From: Lutjanus erythropterus
Taxonomy: Eukaryota; Chordata; Actinopteri; Lutjaniformes; Lutjanidae
DNA: 64,000 nt
Reading direction: 5' to 3'
NCBI GenBank assembly: GCA_020091685.1
Contig: CM034599.1
Span: 41,837,279-41,901,278, forward strand
The notes beneath the pieces were generated by a model that saw only the letters and a program-made list of their open reading frames with translations, was not told where the DNA came from and searched no databases. This document shows, piece after piece, positions 1 to 12,989 of the stretch; positions within the stretch are counted from its first letter, which is position 1; each line of letters opens with the position of its first letter. Position numbers and translations under genes: made by a program.

Positions 1-322
1 CCAGGAGGAAATACAGAAAGCCAAGCAGGATGCCACAAAATCTGCAGATGAGAAGTGAGCTGCTGTTTTCCAGAATGTCGGAAAAGTGAACCTGATCAAC
101 ATGTTCAGGATCATCTCATTTGTCCTCAGTGTGCCAGGCTCAAATGCCTTTGTGGAGAGGATTTTCTCTCTGATGACCGTTAAATGGTCAGACTCAAGAA
201 ACAGATGCAGCACAGAGCTGCTCAAAAATTAACTCAAAAAGGACTTCTCTCTGGATGTGCAAAAGGACAAAAGACTGCTTGAGTCAGTCAAGAGCAGCAA
301 AAAGTACCCATGGAAAAAGTAA
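1..322 (+). mobile_element. hAT transposase remnant (C-terminal dimerisation region)
   Basis: The plus strand reads FRIISFVLSVPGSNAFVER then IFSLMTVKWSDSRNRCSTEL, matching the C-terminal dimerisation block of hAT transposases (motif SxxxER.FS). Stops follow and the upstream catalytic part is outside the window or lost. Dead copy. Confidence 0.7.
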
Positions 323-960
323 ATTTGGTGAGTCATACTCCTCTTTTCCATTTCATTTTTTGCCTATTTTTTGATGTACAGGGCCAAATTTTGGTTTCTT
401 TAAGGTGTATTCATATGAGGTTACATAATGATACAGTAAAGATTAAAGGGAATATACACATTTTCTGCATTTCCAGTTGAATCAGAATATGAATATACAC
501 TGTATTCACACATCATGATCACACCACCATGGCACCATGCACCTGTCCTTTATTTAGTAGTGAGAAAGTTGGCAACCCTACTTACAGACCAATAGGCTAA
601 TTCACTGTGTGGGGTATGACTTTATTTGGGCATAGGTTTAGCAGACCTTGTTTGTCAGTGTTTAAAGACCATCACGGAGGACTGAAATGATAGAACTGAA
701 GGGAACATGAGGACAGAGTGTGTACTGATTATTTCTTCATTCTCCTTGACCAAGTGTTATTAAACCAGTTTCATCATAAGACATTAGACTCCTGTGCACT
801 TCCTTCTTCTGATGTATGGGCAAAGGATAAAATCCACAACAACCTTGACGTAGAAGAGGAACATAATTTCTTTGCTGCAGTCACACCGCTTGGGCAAGAG
901 CTTATGTACCCGCTTCAGGTGTGTGCACACAGATCAGGTCTGAGAAGCTACAGTTGACAT
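323..960. other. Intergenic, nothing recognised
   Basis: AT-rich DNA with only short chance reading frames; no conserved motif seen on either strand. Confidence 0.5.
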
Positions 961-961
961 T

Positions 962-1196
962 TAGGCTAAAAAAAATGGTGTAAATTGCGTCTTTTTGGGC
1001 AAGCAGTATGGAGACATTTTGTGTGTGGGTTTTTTGTGTTGTTTTTTTACATTTTAAAACTGGTCACCGTTCACTTCAATGAAACTCCGGGAGTGTTTTG
1101 TGAACTGGAGATCTTCACTCATCCTCACATCAGCACAGGGGTGAGTAGATATTGAGTGAAATTTCATTTTTGGGTGAACTATCACTTTAACCCTGA
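962..1196 (+). mobile_element. Truncated copy of TTAA-flanked inverted-repeat element (right end)
   Basis: It ends in TTTTTGGGTGAACTATCACT followed by TTAA (1197-1200), the same terminus as the elements at 14.7-16.1 and 44.0-46.4 kb. The inner part (GGCTAAAAAAAATGGTGTAA) matches their interior in reverse. The left end is missing. Confidence 0.7.
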
Positions 1197-1488
1197 GAGG
1201 AAAGAGACCAAACTTAAACTCTTGGTCAGTTACCATGGGAACTGACTCTAACCTGCTCACTGATAGGTATTCTTTCACAAATCCTGACTTTCTCCCTGTC
1301 TCCTCCCTTCTGCTGAGCCTGATGCAGCTGTCTCATTCGCTGCACTGTTAAGATCATATGTGATGCAGCAGACATGATGACAAACATAATATTAAGATAT
1401 ACAGTATATCTGTATAGGTCTCTCTGAATCCCTCTGTAACAGCAGACAAAGTGCCTTTATCATTAGCATGTGACAAAAATTTTTAAAT

Positions 1489-1717
1489 CAATGGTTCTCA
1501 ACCTGGGGTCTGGGCCCCCCTTGGGGGAATGCCAGAAATCATGGGGGGTCCTCAAGACTGTATCTGCTCTAAGGTCCTAAAAATATGATTTGCACATTAA
1601 CTAAAATCACAATCAATTTATGCAAAAGTCTGTGCACAGAACTATTTTAAAAAAGAGTCCAGCTTTCCTTAGATACAAATAGGGGGTGCACCAGGGAAAA
1701 AAGGTTGGGAACCACTG
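1489..1717. mobile_element. Small non-autonomous hAT element (MITE)
   Basis: The terminal inverted repeats are CAATGGTTCTCAACCTGGGG and GGTTGGGAACCACTG, the familiar hAT (Charlie-like) termini. Flanking 8-mers TTTTAAAT and TTGTAAAC match at six of eight positions, as expected of an aged 8-bp target duplication. 229 bp with no coding capacity. Confidence 0.75.
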
Positions 1718-2850
1718 TTGTAAACTACTGCATTTGGCAAAATCTGTCGGGTATTGAGTACTTGAGTACAACTGCAGCAAGTTCTGTTGTAGCAGGAGGC
1801 TCAACAAGGACAATAACACCGTCAGTGTGGGCTGATGTGGCTAAACTAAGTGTGAGACACAGAGAGGAGGGAGACATGAGACCATGGTCCATTCATATTC
1901 ATAGTGGGATATCAGAACCATTGACGTAGAAAAGTGGTTGGTTGATACCAGATTGTAGACATGTAGAATGAGCCCGCTGGAGAACCTGGGACAGGCTGTT
2001 GATTTCGGGCTTGCTTAACCATTGATTTAATCTCCCATGTGAGGGAGAGTAGGTTGAAGGCAGAATGGGGTCTAGATCAGAAGCAGTGTCCTCTGCACCA
2101 AACTGATATGACAGATTGTGAATTCTAAGCAGCTAAGCAGCTAGCTGTTTAGCTGACTGAGTGTAGGAGAAGATCTTATGATCACTCATACGATTAAGGG
2201 TTGGGGCACTATTAGGGTGATATGTTCCAATTTATGTGTTTCTGTTTGAAACAACAGCGTATTAGGTTCCACACTGGTAAAAAATCAGGGATTTATAGAA
2301 TACTGCTGGATTATTTACACAATATTATTCATATGTGTACTTGTTTAAAGGCTGCAGTCTTTTGTCATAACCCACTGCCACACAGAATGATCAGCAGTGC
2401 TCAGATGTTTAGTTGGTCTCTGTCTGTCTCCATCCCTCAGGCCAGAGAGCCTCAGAGGCAGATCTGTTTTTCATTAGGAGTGCAAGCAAACAGAGGTCAC
2501 AAGGAAAATAGATAGACAGAAATAGTCTGTTAAACAGATTTGTTCTGAATATGGTCAATGTTAGCTAAGTAAAGGATGCATATTCAACAGACAACAAAGT
2601 AGTATCAAACCAAATATAAAGTAAGAACATACATCAATGCAAAGCAAGGTGGAGGGACAAGGAAGGTCACGATTAATATTCAGGAAGGTTTTGATGAGAA
2701 ACTAAAGCAAGGAAAGGCCATATTCTTCCCAGACTGAGAATCTAGCAAAAGGTCACAAATCTTGAATGAATCTTTGAATTTGATGTTTGAGACTTAAAGC
2801 AAAACACAGAGAGCGGACCATCCATCAAAAAGATTTACAACCCTGTCACA
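1718..2850. other. Intergenic, nothing recognised
   Basis: No gene-like reading frame with recognisable motifs; low-complexity AT-rich DNA. Confidence 0.5.
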
Positions 2851-2854
2851 CTCC

Positions 2855-3215
2855 CAGTTTTCACTTCTATATAGCAGGATCATGTTCTTTGATGTTTCTA
2901 GTGCTTTTAACACCATACGGCCTCTGTTGTTGGATACAACCTCAGGGCCATGTAGGTGAACACTTGGGTCCTGTATGATGGATTACTTCAGCATGGGAAC
3001 TGTATATCAAGAACTGTGATAAGCAACATGGGACCATCAGGAGATTCTCCTCTCTCCTTTCCTGTTTACTCTGTACAGCTCTGACTTCAGCTATAATCCT
3101 GCCACCTGCAGAAGTTGAAGATTCTGTCATTGTTGGGTGAATCAGTGGACAACAGAAGGAATACAGAGCTGGAGCTGGTGGACTTCAGCAGGACTAAAAC
3201 TCAAGGTGGTACCAG
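2855..3215 (+). mobile_element. LINE reverse-transcriptase remnant
   Basis: Broken frames read MFFDVSSAFNTIRPLLLDTT and SPFLFTLYSSDF, matching the palm region of CR1/L2/Rex1-type reverse transcriptases (FxDxSSAFNTI ... SPxLFxLYT). Several stops; the catalytic Asp pair is not recovered. Same style as the fragments at 18.4 and 26.6 kb. Confidence 0.7.
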
Positions 3216-5718
3216 TGTGTGGTGGTGAGTGCTGTATGTCATGCTGCTGTGTTCTAACAAGTGGGCAAGAGACACTAACAAACTTACCAGCTAGAAAGGC
3301 TTAGAAAAGCCAGCTCAGTAACTAAAGGAGTAGTTCAGCTGGACTGTCTGGAGGCTGTGATGGAGAAAAGCATGGAGACTGAAATTGTCCTTGTCCCTGA
3401 GTCTGTTAGAAAACAATTTTCAAACACTTGAATCTTCTTTTTTAAAGCTTCTTCTAACAGTTCAGCACATCAGACAGAGCTGTGTTGGTAGACAGAAAGA
3501 ATATAACTACAGATCTATGCTACAAGTAACTGTGTGTGGTACTGAAACAGAATAGGAATGTTAAAAAAGAAACTCAGAATTAGTCAAATAGATTATTACA
3601 GCTCTTCATATCAAACACAAACTTAATTTTAGCTTATCCAAACAATAGCAACAAAGTAAATGGCAGTTATCTACTGTTTAATACAAGTTTAACTGAAGAA
3701 AACGTTAGAAAAAAAAATACTTCCTCTGCTATCATTGTGTGATTTTTGCTGCCCTCTACTGGGTTTTTGTATATGGCAACTACACACTACAAACATATCA
3801 CAAGCTACCTGCTGCCTGATGCTTATTCCAGCAAAAGCTTTTTCCATTTTGCTGCATTTTTTGTGTTTCTGACTGAGTTTTGGCCAAACTAAAGTCCCAG
3901 CTCTAATAGTCACAGTTCACCACTACTGCTGAGGTATCAGTGGCTAAAACTTAAAAATATTTTTTCTGTAACTTCTGGCACAAGGCAATGCATCTATGTA
4001 ATTTCCACTTTGCACACCGTACTACAATTTGTACACTTGTATACATGCAAATGATATCAATCAACTCAACCAAAACCACTGCTGAGTTAGGAGACTGATG
4101 ACGATGTTTGGTGCAATGGTTATGAAAAGCATAATTTAGTGCCACCTGCTGAAAGCTCAACACTGGAGTTCACCATGGACAGAAATCCTGTGTCATTATT
4201 TCTGAAGAAAACATCACAGAGTCTTCAGTAGCCAGAGAAAACCCTTCAAGCTCAAGTGATGTAGCAAGCACATGCCAACTGTAGATACCAACTATAGATT
4301 CAGAGATGATAGAAGCAGATACCTCTGACTTTAAGATCATTTTGGGCACTGAGCAAACAGGAGATGATGACTCAAAACAAAAACAAAACATTGAAAGTGA
4401 GACATTTACTTCCTGACAGCTCAGTAGAAAACTGTAGTGTATCTGGTGCAGTCAGAGATGTCTATAGCAGTTTCTGGGCAGAGCTTTTTGACAGTTGCAC
4501 CCTTGGAACAATTTTGAAAGTTGTCGATTATCTTGGAATCAAAAGCAAGCCATTTGTATTTCAAATTACTTCATGGATGGGTTTCAACCTAGAACGTTTT
4601 GTCATTATGTCAATTTAAAATACAGTTCATATTCATTTTTCTTGCTATCTAAATATCATTTACTGCTGCATTTCCCCACAACAATACATTGTGTTTGATC
4701 GATCGATTAAACTATATCAGCCTGTATGTCAGCAGCCCAGCAGGAGAGGCGCTGTTGTGGAGATTTTATACCTGAACTAAGAGCTGGAAGATGCACACTT
4801 TTACTTTTTATGATTGAGTGGAAATTTGAAATTGTCATTATGCTACCCATAAGTTTGTGAAGAGCCATTGTGAGGCACAGTGTGGTGACCCTGGTCATCA
4901 CCATCTTTGCAGTGCCTGACTCTGCTAACTCCCAGCTGATCCAAAATGGGTAAAAAGGTGGAGCTGAGGTGGCAGAATGAAGCGGCTATGAAAGACAAGC
5001 TGTCTGGGACAGTACCAACCCGTCTTTCAAAGTATACACGCCCCTAACTATGCACAACTTTAAGCCTTAATATAAATTAAATGGGTGAGTTAATAAAACT
5101 TTAGCCCCGTACAGTTGCCACAAATGGGGAAATTAAGAGACCAAAACAGTTTTTTTGTTGCAGGCTCTAAATGTATTTATCTCTGCTGTAAAATGGGACA
5201 TTTTACAGTTTTCCTAATTGTTTAAACACACTTCCTGAAACTTAAGGTCAGTTTCTCAAAACTCTGAACTGAACACAAAACTGAAAAGAGTTAACAGTTT
5301 TGTCAAAAATCATCAAAAACCCTTCACCCATGTTCTCTCTTTTCAAAACTTTTTTTTTTCCCCCATCAAAATGCTACACACAGCTGTCATAGGAATATCT
5401 CTCAGAGCATAACTTTAAACACTGTTGTGATTAATTTAAAATAAAATTAACTGTTTATACATGTTTTAGCTTCATTGGACCATGTAACATATTCAAATGT
5501 TTAAAACTGTGTAAAAATTGTTTCCTTTTTCAACTTTGTTAATGTAAAACTTAGGGATTTTAGTCCAAAATTATATTGCAATTTTATTGTGGATACAATA
5601 TAAAGACTGTTGCCAGATTGTAATACAATACAGTGAATATAGTATATTATATTGCTTTGACTTAATCATTGTATCGGCATGTATACAATCCACATTCTTC
5701 TATCAGTTTAGCTCCAAT
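3216..5718. other. Intergenic; one unclassified repeat-like block
   Basis: Nothing recognised except a block at about 4,860-5,090 with the look of an interspersed repeat. It carries a 33-codon frame from ATG 4,946 (MGKKVELRWQNEAAMKDKL...). The rest is AT-rich with no motif. Confidence 0.4.
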
Positions 5719-6167
5719 TGTCATGGGTTTGGTTTTTTGTTTCTTATTTCCTGTTTTATTTTGTAGGCTTGGTTCTCCCTCGTGTGTCTTTGTTGTTTTC
5801 ACTTCCTGTCTTTGTCTGTTTTCCCACCCTTTTGATTGTCATGCGTTTCACCTGTTTTCTCACCTGTGTCTCCTTAGTTCAGTCTTTTTAGTCCCTGTGT
5901 TTCTCTATGTCTTTGTCAGTTCATTTGTGCTTGTTTCCATGTTTGTCAGCCTGTATCCCATGTGTTCCCTCCTGTGCTTCCATTGTGGTATTTTTTCCCC
6001 TGGACTGTTTTTTTGAGTTTGTCTTTTTGTGGATTCTGTTCTGTTTGGTCTTTGGATTTTTCCCTATCCATATCTGTGTAAGTTTCTTTTGTTTTAATTT
6101 CATTAAACCCTTTTGAACTGGTTCCTGGTGTCTGCATTTGGGTCCTCCACCTTGTTAAATCATAACA
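5719..6167 (+). mobile_element. Solo LTR with perfect 5-bp target site duplication
   Basis: 449 bp beginning TGTCATGG and ending CATAACA, flanked on both sides by CCAAT (5714-5718 and 6168-6172). It is pyrimidine-rich with an ATTAAA polyadenylation-like signal near 6,103. TG...CA ends plus a 5-bp duplication identify an LTR left by recombination of an LTR retrotransposon; the family is not determined. The long open frames inside are compositional. Confidence 0.8.
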
Positions 6168-8697
6168 CCAATAGGGCTAAACTCTAGTTTAACCAAGCTT
6201 CTCAGAGTCATACTGTAAACTTACAGTAATGTAAGTTAATGTTCCATAATTTGCCAAAAACCCACAGTAATTACATTGATATGAGAAACACTACAGTAAG
6301 AAAATGTTTGACTCTATTTTGGGGATGTAATGATGAAATCAGAGCACAAATATAATTGAGTTTGAAGTCAACCAGAGTTTCACAAATTTCATTAGAAATA
6401 GTGGCTTGCCTTCCACTTCCTCTGTTCTCCATACTGCTCAGATGTTCACCAACACAGTAGAGGTGGCTTGAGGCATCTTTTACTGTATGCTCTGACACAT
6501 CACTGGAGCACTGGTGCTTTGCCAATTAATTTTTAACAGGTGAGACTTGAATGAGACCATTTGGTAATTAAGGTGTGGCATTTAGAGTGCGAGAGAACAA
6601 AGTATGCTAAATGATGCAATTCTTGCTTAAGATTTTTGGAACATTGGGATTTAGAATTTCTATTAGAGTCAAAATAATGGGACTGTGCTTTGATTTTAGC
6701 AGTCTTGTTGACAGAGCATCCCTGTAACCATAGTAAATCACAGTCACTGTGTGCGAATGATGCGATGAGACAGATGCTTTGCTGTAGAACCACTGACTCT
6801 GAGCAGTATGCAGGAGAATACATTACAAGATAAAGGTTTTGTGTTTAAAGTATTTCTCGCTCTTCCCTGATGGTCTGAATAACTCACTGCTGCTGCACTG
6901 TGCTGTCTGTCTGTGCACTGTCACTGTCCTCTTTCTGCCGTGATGTTATCAGTTTTAAATTTCTGTTTTGGGTAAATGTTTGTGGGTAAATACCAATGGG
7001 GATATTTAATAGCAGATCTGCATCTGAACTCAGACCATCATTACAGTATCTTGCTGTTGGGATGTGTTGGCGCTGTTGGACAGGTGTTATATGACCATAA
7101 CACCTGGCGATGTGAGCTGTCCCTCATGATAACTATATCCACTAGGGGGCACCGCCTAACAATAAATGGACATATCAGTCAGAATAAGCTGCTATCACTT
7201 GTGATAGCTTTTCTGGTGACATGTTTTATCAACACAAATTCAAACAGTTTCAAACACTGGCTGATGTTACTGTGGCTAGCTAGCAAACATCAGCTAGCCA
7301 CTTGCTAACAAGACCTGTAATTCAATGCAGCAGGAATGTATAATAAATGTGTTTTGTTGTATTGAGTGGTAGAACAAGTGCTTTCATTGTGTATTATTGA
7401 TATTATTGATAACTAGAAGGGGGTCACTTAGTGGAGTGCTGATCTCTGTCAGGCAACCCAGACAGAATATTTGAATGTAATCCCTTAATCACCAACATTT
7501 GGATAAGCATGGGTAATTTATTTAATATTTTTCTCAGTAACTGCAACAGACTACAATTACATTTATTTTGTTATTTGATTACATGTGACTAGTTACATGT
7601 AAGGAGTTACTCTCCATCACTGCTGGTATCCTATTAGACATTTGTGTGAAATTCATGTTATAATTAGCTTATAAATTCTTGAGTTATGGCCAAAAATGTG
7701 TAATTAAGTAAAAGAAAAAATCCCTTAGGGCAGTCTTGAGATGTCATGTTCAGAAGAATGGGATGAAACATAATACCTGTGGCTGTCACTGGTGTGGAGC
7801 CATAGAAATGTTTTTTCAACGTTTTTCAAAAATTCTGAATCACAGAGGTCCTTCAGTATGCAGTCATTGAAGTGCACAAAAAACATTAGGCTGAGGGGTC
7901 CAGCAGTATGCAAGATTAGCTGCAGACAAACTGCAGGTCCATTGGTCTCAAACACACACACGTACATGCACACACACAAATTCCTCTGAAACACCAATCA
8001 GTTCTGCTGAAAATAAACTTCACCAGCTCAATGAAAAATCAGCAGGAGCTTCAACAGGTCACACTGTGTTGTGTTTAATAAATCCAGTGTTTATGAGATG
8101 GTAGGCTATAAGCTATATAATTATTGTAGTTAACAATATTAATGTTATGTGGGTAAAGGTTATTCAGCAGCCGCATGTGATCAAACAGTTTAAGGATTTT
8201 TTTCCCCCTCTCACTCTATAACAAGAGTTCAGTATCTTCTACCTGTTAAAACTATGTCACAGGCATAATCCCAGCTTTTATATTCTTGTGGAAAGGTAAA
8301 GTTTTAAATACACATGCCAGACTGAGTTTTGGGAAATGTGTTCATATATGCTCTTTCGATGGAGTGGTGCAGTCTTGTGTTTGGACATTTCACTCAGTGT
8401 AAAAATATGGCATATAGCATTAATGAGGAGCTGGAACATTAAAAATACAGAAAACAAACCTTGAGATAATGCAGAATAAATGATTCTAACAAACTTTAAG
8501 ATACTTCAGGGGAAATAAAAGGGGGTCAATGGTTAAGGGGTTCAAGGTACATTCCCTAACTTCATTGTGCACTAAATGATTCCCTTTACTCCAAAAGTTT
8601 CCTCCTATTCTATTCTGTTGTTTTGAAACTTTACACAGATCACAGCTGACCTTTATCAACAGCTTAGAGGTGAGCTCAGACAAAATCAATTAATAGG
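6168..8697. other. Intergenic, nothing recognised
   Basis: No coding motif. A diverged repeat-like patch at about 7,500-7,630 (ACATGTAAGGAGTTACTC) and a small palindrome at 7,270-7,300 (GTGGCTAGCTAG ... CAGCTAGCCAC) are the only structure seen. Confidence 0.45.
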
Positions 8698-8722
8698 TTA
8701 AATAAAATAAAATAAAATAAAA
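8698..8722 (+). repeat. (TAAAA)n microsatellite
   Basis: Five near-perfect TAAAA units. Confidence 0.9.
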
Positions 8723-10000
8723 TACAGCACTAAACCAACCAAATTTTTATAAAAAATCATGACAAAATGTTGAAAGATAACAAATGTTGCATGTTGCAAG
8801 ATAATGAACAGCTTAGGAAAATGAATAACACTAGACATTCTGTCTTGTCATGGAAAGAAATGTTCTTTTCTTGTAACTAATAACATCAATGATGGCTCTG
8901 TTCCATTAGGTGTCCCCATATACAAAGGCAGTGAGTCAGCAAGGCCCTGAAACATGCTCACCTGAATAGAATGCAGCCATAATTAATGCTTTTAATTGCA
9001 GCTGGTCTTTTTCTTGTGAAAATGTCATCTGTGAAAAATGTCTACATCCACTAGCAGCAGGTACAGCCTTATTCACATTCTTTATGGTTATGTTTAGCCA
9101 CTTGGAGCACTTGCTTAAAGTTATGGAAAGATCACACTCATTTTCTTTTTAAAATCCACAGTGCCTTGAAGCATGAGACATTGTGTTTTTAGCCCATGCA
9201 GGACTCAAGATATGAACCCCAGACTCTGTGTCAAAAGTTCTGCATGCTGTATATATGTATCCTCTGTACACCCCAAACACTGCCTTATGTCTTCTGCCAG
9301 TACATGAATGAAGCAGCTCATTCACTAAACATTGTCTGTGAACATAATCCAAGCAGAGATCACGTTTCTCATCACAACATAATTGGGAAAACAAATTAGT
9401 GTATAAACACAATTATCTAGGAGACCTTATTACTTTTCATCAATCTATCAGCTGATACTGGAACACTTTACAAACCCAGATTATATTTTAAACTACATTC
9501 ATCACTAACATTTTTTCAATTGACAACGCCTGCAATAGCCATGCCAAGTACAGTGCAGTTATGGCTAAGGCCACATTCAGACTGAAAATTGCACTGCATT
9601 AAAAAAGCATGGAGGCTATGTTGGCGTGGGCATGTCAAAAATGACAAAGATACAAAAATGTGAAGGCTGGTCAGACACCAAAACACTGCACATCAGATTA
9701 TCATACAGTGTAAAATGAAACTGTTTTTTAAATCATGACAATCATTTTGTCTTCCATCTTTACATTCAACAGGTAAACAATTCATGTTACAAAGTCATCT
9801 ACCAGGAATGTGCTTCACACATATTTGATTGGCCAATGCAACACCTACTCGGATGACGGTGTTTTATATTGCTGAAAGCTGTCGACTGTGCACGCTACTT
9901 TCATTATCATTGCAATAATATTCCCATAGGTGCTCTGACCGGCAACCAGTTGTTGTTAGGTTAAGGATTTTAACCTTCACCTGTTTCTAAACTGAGAAAG
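8723..10000. other. Intergenic, nothing recognised
   Basis: No motif-bearing frame and no terminal repeats detected. Confidence 0.45.
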
Positions 10001-10375
10001 CTCTTCTTTGGATTCCACAGTGGCCAATCAATCCCAAACAACACAACCACCTAACACCATATCAAGCATGTCCGCTGTAGTACTTTGCTTACCTATCATA
10101 TCAATCAATAATGTAGAACTGGTAGGATTTGTCCATGGTGTTCGGAAATGCACCAGGAAGATGCCAGAATGTCACATACTGATGTTTTGGGTTGGTCTTG
10201 AGAAAAACAGTGAGAAAGTAAGAAAATACAGAGAGGGGGCTGTTGGCTCTATGCAAATACAGTCACCATCGCACACTTCTAGTTGGTCATAAGTGATAAT
10301 TGAAACGGATTATGTTCATATGAGTCTATACATTATTTTGTTTTTAGAAAAATGTCACATGCCTTTAAGGTCCCG
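10001..10375 (+). repeat. Diverged repeat, copy A
   Basis: Shares ordered blocks with 11,880-12,130, including ...GGATTATGTTCATATGAGTC / TATACATTATTTTG. Both copies end in the same order and orientation. Class unknown. Confidence 0.5.
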
Positions 10376-11879
10376 GTCTACTAAGAAGTTTGCACAATGT
10401 AAGATGCGTAAGTTATTTCTACACAGCCAATCAATTCTCTTCTTTTTAAACTGTATCTGCATAAAGCAGTAACATCAGTGCTCTATCACACCAACCAACA
10501 GCCAGACAGCAGCCTGCTATATAACTCATGTATCACTTTGGTCCCTTCAGATGCTGGTGTGGTTCTACACACCACTGCTAACAACACACTGTCTGCCCGT
10601 GGACTGTAAGCTATTACTTTGTCTCCCGTTCCCCTGCTGGGGCTCAGCCTGCCAGCTGTTGTCAATCAAACACAGACATGGAGCATTTCTTGTATTTTCC
10701 CCAAATACATTTTATCTTCCTCTTAATAACAGAAGATTTCTTCAAACAAGGTAAATACTGTACACTATTGCACCACTGGCATCAGTGTGTAGATGAGCTC
10801 AAACAAGTTATGCTGGCTCCACACTACAGGAGTTTCAGTCCGATTTTCACATGAGATCGTGCTCTTTCCTCTGGCATGATATTTCTGATAATATCCTGTA
10901 GTGTGAGATGTGCCATTATTTTCAAATCTTGTAGTGTGTGGTGTTTGAGATTAGAGAGAAAAGAATATGTGAAGTTTCTCCTCATGTGTGATGCAACCTG
11001 ATTTCAAATATGGGTTAGGATTTTAAAACTGCTGGAGTGTGGGGCCAACTTTAGAGGATTATATTTACCTATGTATTAAACACTGAAAGACTTGACCAGT
11101 GTGTGTTGAAGTCCAGGAGGGTCAGCTTTATGTCATACAGCAGATCTGGAATCATCCTCTGTCATAAATGTGTCACCCATTGATTTGTGATTTGAGCACT
11201 GCCATGTGGTTTGGTGGGAGGGCACCAAGTTTGAAAAACATGTACAAGCACTCATGTGGCCTACAATGAAAACAAATACCCATACAACATCAATTAGTAC
11301 TCTATGAGTATGAGTTAATGAGCAGCTCTGAGTGAAAGAGCACAGCCACACTTCAGAATAATGGCTGCTGCCTGTAGAAACAAACAGCAGCCTGTTAGTC
11401 ATCCTGCCTCTGCTGCTACTGACAAAAAAGATTGAATTATTATTACTGTTAGTGTTATTTTTGCCTGTATGATGGCGGCATTAGCAACAAAGAATTTTGT
11501 TATATACGGTATTGTCTAATTAAGAAATTTCCTTGAAGCAACAGAATAATTGAGCTATGCATGCAGGGATGAAGTGTGAGTTATATTGTTTTTTGTTCGA
11601 AATATATAAATAGCCAAAAAGAAAACAGAGACCTTGACAGTGTGTTGAGGTGAAGCGTTAAATGACACACAAAAGAACATTTTAAGGCACAGCCCAGGGC
11701 TGTCAAACTGATTGAAAGATCTTTAAATACACAAGTTGTTAACTAGACAATAACTTTAAGAATTTCAGAAAATTTTAGTTACAGTCAGCTGAGAATTTAT
11801 ATAATCTCAAGCCTAAATAATGGAGAATTAATATGCCTAAAAAATGGTCAGTAGGATTTGTCCAAGCTCTGCATAGACC
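10376..11879. other. Intergenic, nothing recognised
   Basis: AT-rich, with no gene or classifiable repeat seen. Confidence 0.4.
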
Positions 11880-12130
11880 AGAATATATAGTTGTGTTGGG
11901 TCTAATTGACATCAAATACAGATGTTTCAGGTTGAAAAAATGTCCTGAGCAGCAAAATAATGAGAAAAATAAAGAAATATAAGCAGAGGACTACAGGCTC
12001 TCTGCAGATACAGACACAACCACATACTGACAGTGGGTCATGAGAGATGATTGAAAGGGATTATGTTTCTATATTAGTATAATCTATACATTATTTTTTC
12101 AGAGAAATGTTGCATATTATAGGCTAACTT
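11880..12130 (+). repeat. Diverged repeat, copy B
   Basis: Counterpart of 10,001-10,375, with shared GATGTTTCAGGTTG-, TGATTGAAAGGGATTATG- and CTATACATTATTTT-like blocks. Same orientation. Confidence 0.5.
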
Positions 12131-12989
12131 TAAGCAAATGTGTGTCCATGTGTGGATGAACCTGAGAACACTCTGAAACAGGGTGTGAATATGACAATAT
12201 ATGTGTCATCACATCAATCAGTTAAGATTTGATCCATATGTTTACAGGTGTTGTGTATGTGTGTGTGTGTGTCAGTCCCTTCATATCTAGAACTGAAGCT
12301 GATCAATCTCCTGCAATTCACTGTCTAATGAAAACCATATATCGCCAAGTTTTGTGTTTTCATGTTTTTATAAGTTTTAGACTTTTTTTTTTAAATAGAT
12401 AATTGTTTGGGTTGGTTTATTTCAGCAGATCCATTATTTTCCACATGGACATTAAGCCATAGTTCTTATGCCAGGGCCACTTACCAAAGGAAAAAAAGAG
12501 ACATTTTTTATAATAAACTGTATAATAATTTTGTTTGCTTTATTTTAACCATACTATTGTCCCCCAAATCCTCTCGTGGCTCAGAGCATTCAGCCCATGG
12601 ACTTACAGTGGCATTAAGACCATAAGCCTTTTAACATTCTTTTGTGAAATGAAGCCATAAAACAAGGTCAATTTTCAAAAAATACACAGGCGCACAAAAA
12701 GGCTACTAAGAGAAATATGATCAAGTAATTTTTATAATTTTAGAAATAGAAAGATTTTGAGCAGATCACTTGGCGAGACTACAGGGCACTGGCCAAAAGA
12801 GCCTGTTCAAACCAAATTCTGGGTAAATGAAATGTATTTATTTATTACATTTATTTATGCCTAACAACTATTGACCATTGTACTTAATAAGGGACATTTG
12901 TCGTCTGTATATGCGCAATTTCATTCAAAATTAAACATAATATTTAATTGTGACCTATTTTTATTATTTATTTATTTTTTTTTATTTTG
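12131..12989. other. Intergenic, nothing recognised
   Basis: A short (GT)n run near 12,255-12,272 is the only structure seen. Confidence 0.45.

Noticed and set aside
5669-6137. Open frames of up to 115 codons on both strands
   Set aside because: They lie across the pyrimidine-rich solo LTR and have no motif.
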